The notes below the pieces were generated by a model. The model was given only the letters and a program-made list of their open reading frames with translations. It did not search any database and was not told where the DNA came from. The translations under genes and the position numbers were made by a program. Positions 16,661 through 17,718 of a stretch of DNA of 17,718 bases are shown here, in pieces (within the stretch, counting starts at the first letter, position 1; every line of letters starts with the position of its first letter). Where the stretch lies: the NCBI GenBank assembly GCA_025201765.1, contig MU623681.1, positions 1 to 17,718 of the forward strand, read 5' to 3'. This DNA comes from Daldinia sp. FL1419. Taxonomy: Eukaryota > Ascomycota > Sordariomycetes > Xylariales > Hypoxylaceae.

Positions 16661-17718
16661 TGGATGGATAAGGTATTATTGTATATAATAGTAAAAATGA
16701 GGGTATTTATATTAATTTAGTAAAAATGGTATAATTTAAAAAAGAATGTATTTTGGTTGGAGATTAAAATATGTGGAATTAAATATAAGATTAAAGTAGG
16801 TCTATACTATTATGGTTATACGATTAACATTTTTACACTAATAATTTTTTTTTCTTGCAAGGTTATATGATATTAATGAGTGTTAATTAAAATTATAATC
16901 TTAAATATTTAAATATATTAAGATTAATTCTTTTCTATAATCTTTCTTTTATTTCTACTTATATTAAATTAATTAATAATTTTTTTATAAAATAATATAA
17001 ATCTATATTTTAAAAGATATTAGATTAATGTTCTAATGGAATAAATAATATTGTAATATTATAAATTAATAGTTATTAAGGTTAATATTAATAATTTAGG
17101 GTATTTTGGAATTAAATATATTCTATTAATAAAAATATTATTAAAAATATATGAAGATAATTAAAGAAAATCTATCAATAAATAAAAAGTGAAAATTTGT
17201 AAATTAATAGTTTAAATTTTATTTAAAAATATAATAATTAATTATTTTAAAATATATAATAATATATAATCTTATTTAATAATTTTATTTTTTTTAGAAA
17301 TTATATTTATTTTTTTATTTAAATTATTGAATTAATTTGGGGAAATGGTTAGTATTATTTATATTATTTAAATTCATTTAATCCAACCTTATAATTTTAA
17401 TATAAAATAATTAATATTAATAAATGTTATAAAGGCTTTATTAATATTAAATTTTATTATTATATTAATTAAATTATTTTATTTATAAATTTATTATATA
17501 TTATTAATTTTTTATTATTTATAAGATTATTAAAATAACATAATATTAATTATTAATCATTTTTTCTTTATTATTCCAAACTTAATAAAATATTTATAAA
17601 ATAAAAATAAATTAATATATATAATTATAAATATTATAAAGAATTAAAATTTATTAAATATGGATGTTATTATTATTCTAATTATAACAACCATATTTAT
17701 ACTATATATTATAATATA
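16661..17718. other. AT desert to window end
   Basis: No family unit, gene or RNA is visible. Mild G enrichment at 16661-16880 (GGATGGATAAGG, GGTTGGAGATT) fades into A+T-only sequence. Confidence 0.7.

Noticed and set aside
1..17718. Mitochondrial or plastid DNA
   Set aside because: Composition would fit, but there is no tRNA, rRNA or respiratory gene in 17.7 kb, and the directional mutation between copies plus a nested LTR point to nuclear repeats.

Overview
The window is a very AT-rich, gene-poor stretch that looks like a repeat-derived heterochromatic island in the nuclear genome of a filamentous ascomycete (Pezizomycotina). I cannot name a species. Three observations support this. No convincing intact gene is visible in 17.7 kb. 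One repeat family occurs many times, and its diverged copies differ almost only by C-to-T and G-to-A changes, as repeat-induced point mutation (RIP) or a similar cytosine-deaminating process would leave. A clean solo LTR with a 5-bp target-site duplication is nested in that decayed DNA. I found no tRNA, rRNA or organellar gene, so a mitochondrial origin is unlikely.

Layout. 1-36 is a C homopolymer-like edge. 42-1490 is the least decayed copy of the family: a 5' module followed by ten tandem units of about 118-180 bp, each with a TATA-like ATAAATA motif and most with paired short hairpins. 1491-1714 is a TTATCAATT-rich tail module ending in a GGAC-TTC-GTCC hairpin. 1715-2300 is a decayed second copy. 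2300-2815 holds GC-rich palindromes, an A24 tract, a GT-rich segment and a second tail module. 2816-3975 is a heavily decayed tandem array of about 275-330 bp units, broken at 3606-3821 by the solo LTR. 3976-4950 is mostly AT desert with a small GC-richer remnant. 4955-5820 holds two direct copies facing an inverted copy at 5895-6120. 6121-9140 is AT desert. 9142-9466 is a younger, GC-richer island with an inverted family unit and a 59-codon open frame. 9480-10250 is desert. 10252-11400 duplicates 1715-3605. 11475-12297 duplicates 42-1700 with fewer units. 12298-13158 is another decayed array. 13159-15885 is desert with a few GC-richer remnants. 15886-16660 is a last copy, and 16661-17718 is desert.

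Reading. The region is built from one modular repeat family (hairpin header, 5' module, tandem units with a TATA-like box, TTATCAATT tail, GAA/TTC-loop hairpin) that was duplicated, expanded and contracted, then mutated in strand-polarised patches. Short GC-rich hairpins with a GAA or TTC loop sit repeatedly at module junctions, which is the most unusual structural signal here. Nested repeats, AT-richness and absence of genes would fit a centromeric, pericentromeric or subtelomeric block, but the sequence alone does not decide between them. All statements on composition and divergence were judged by eye.
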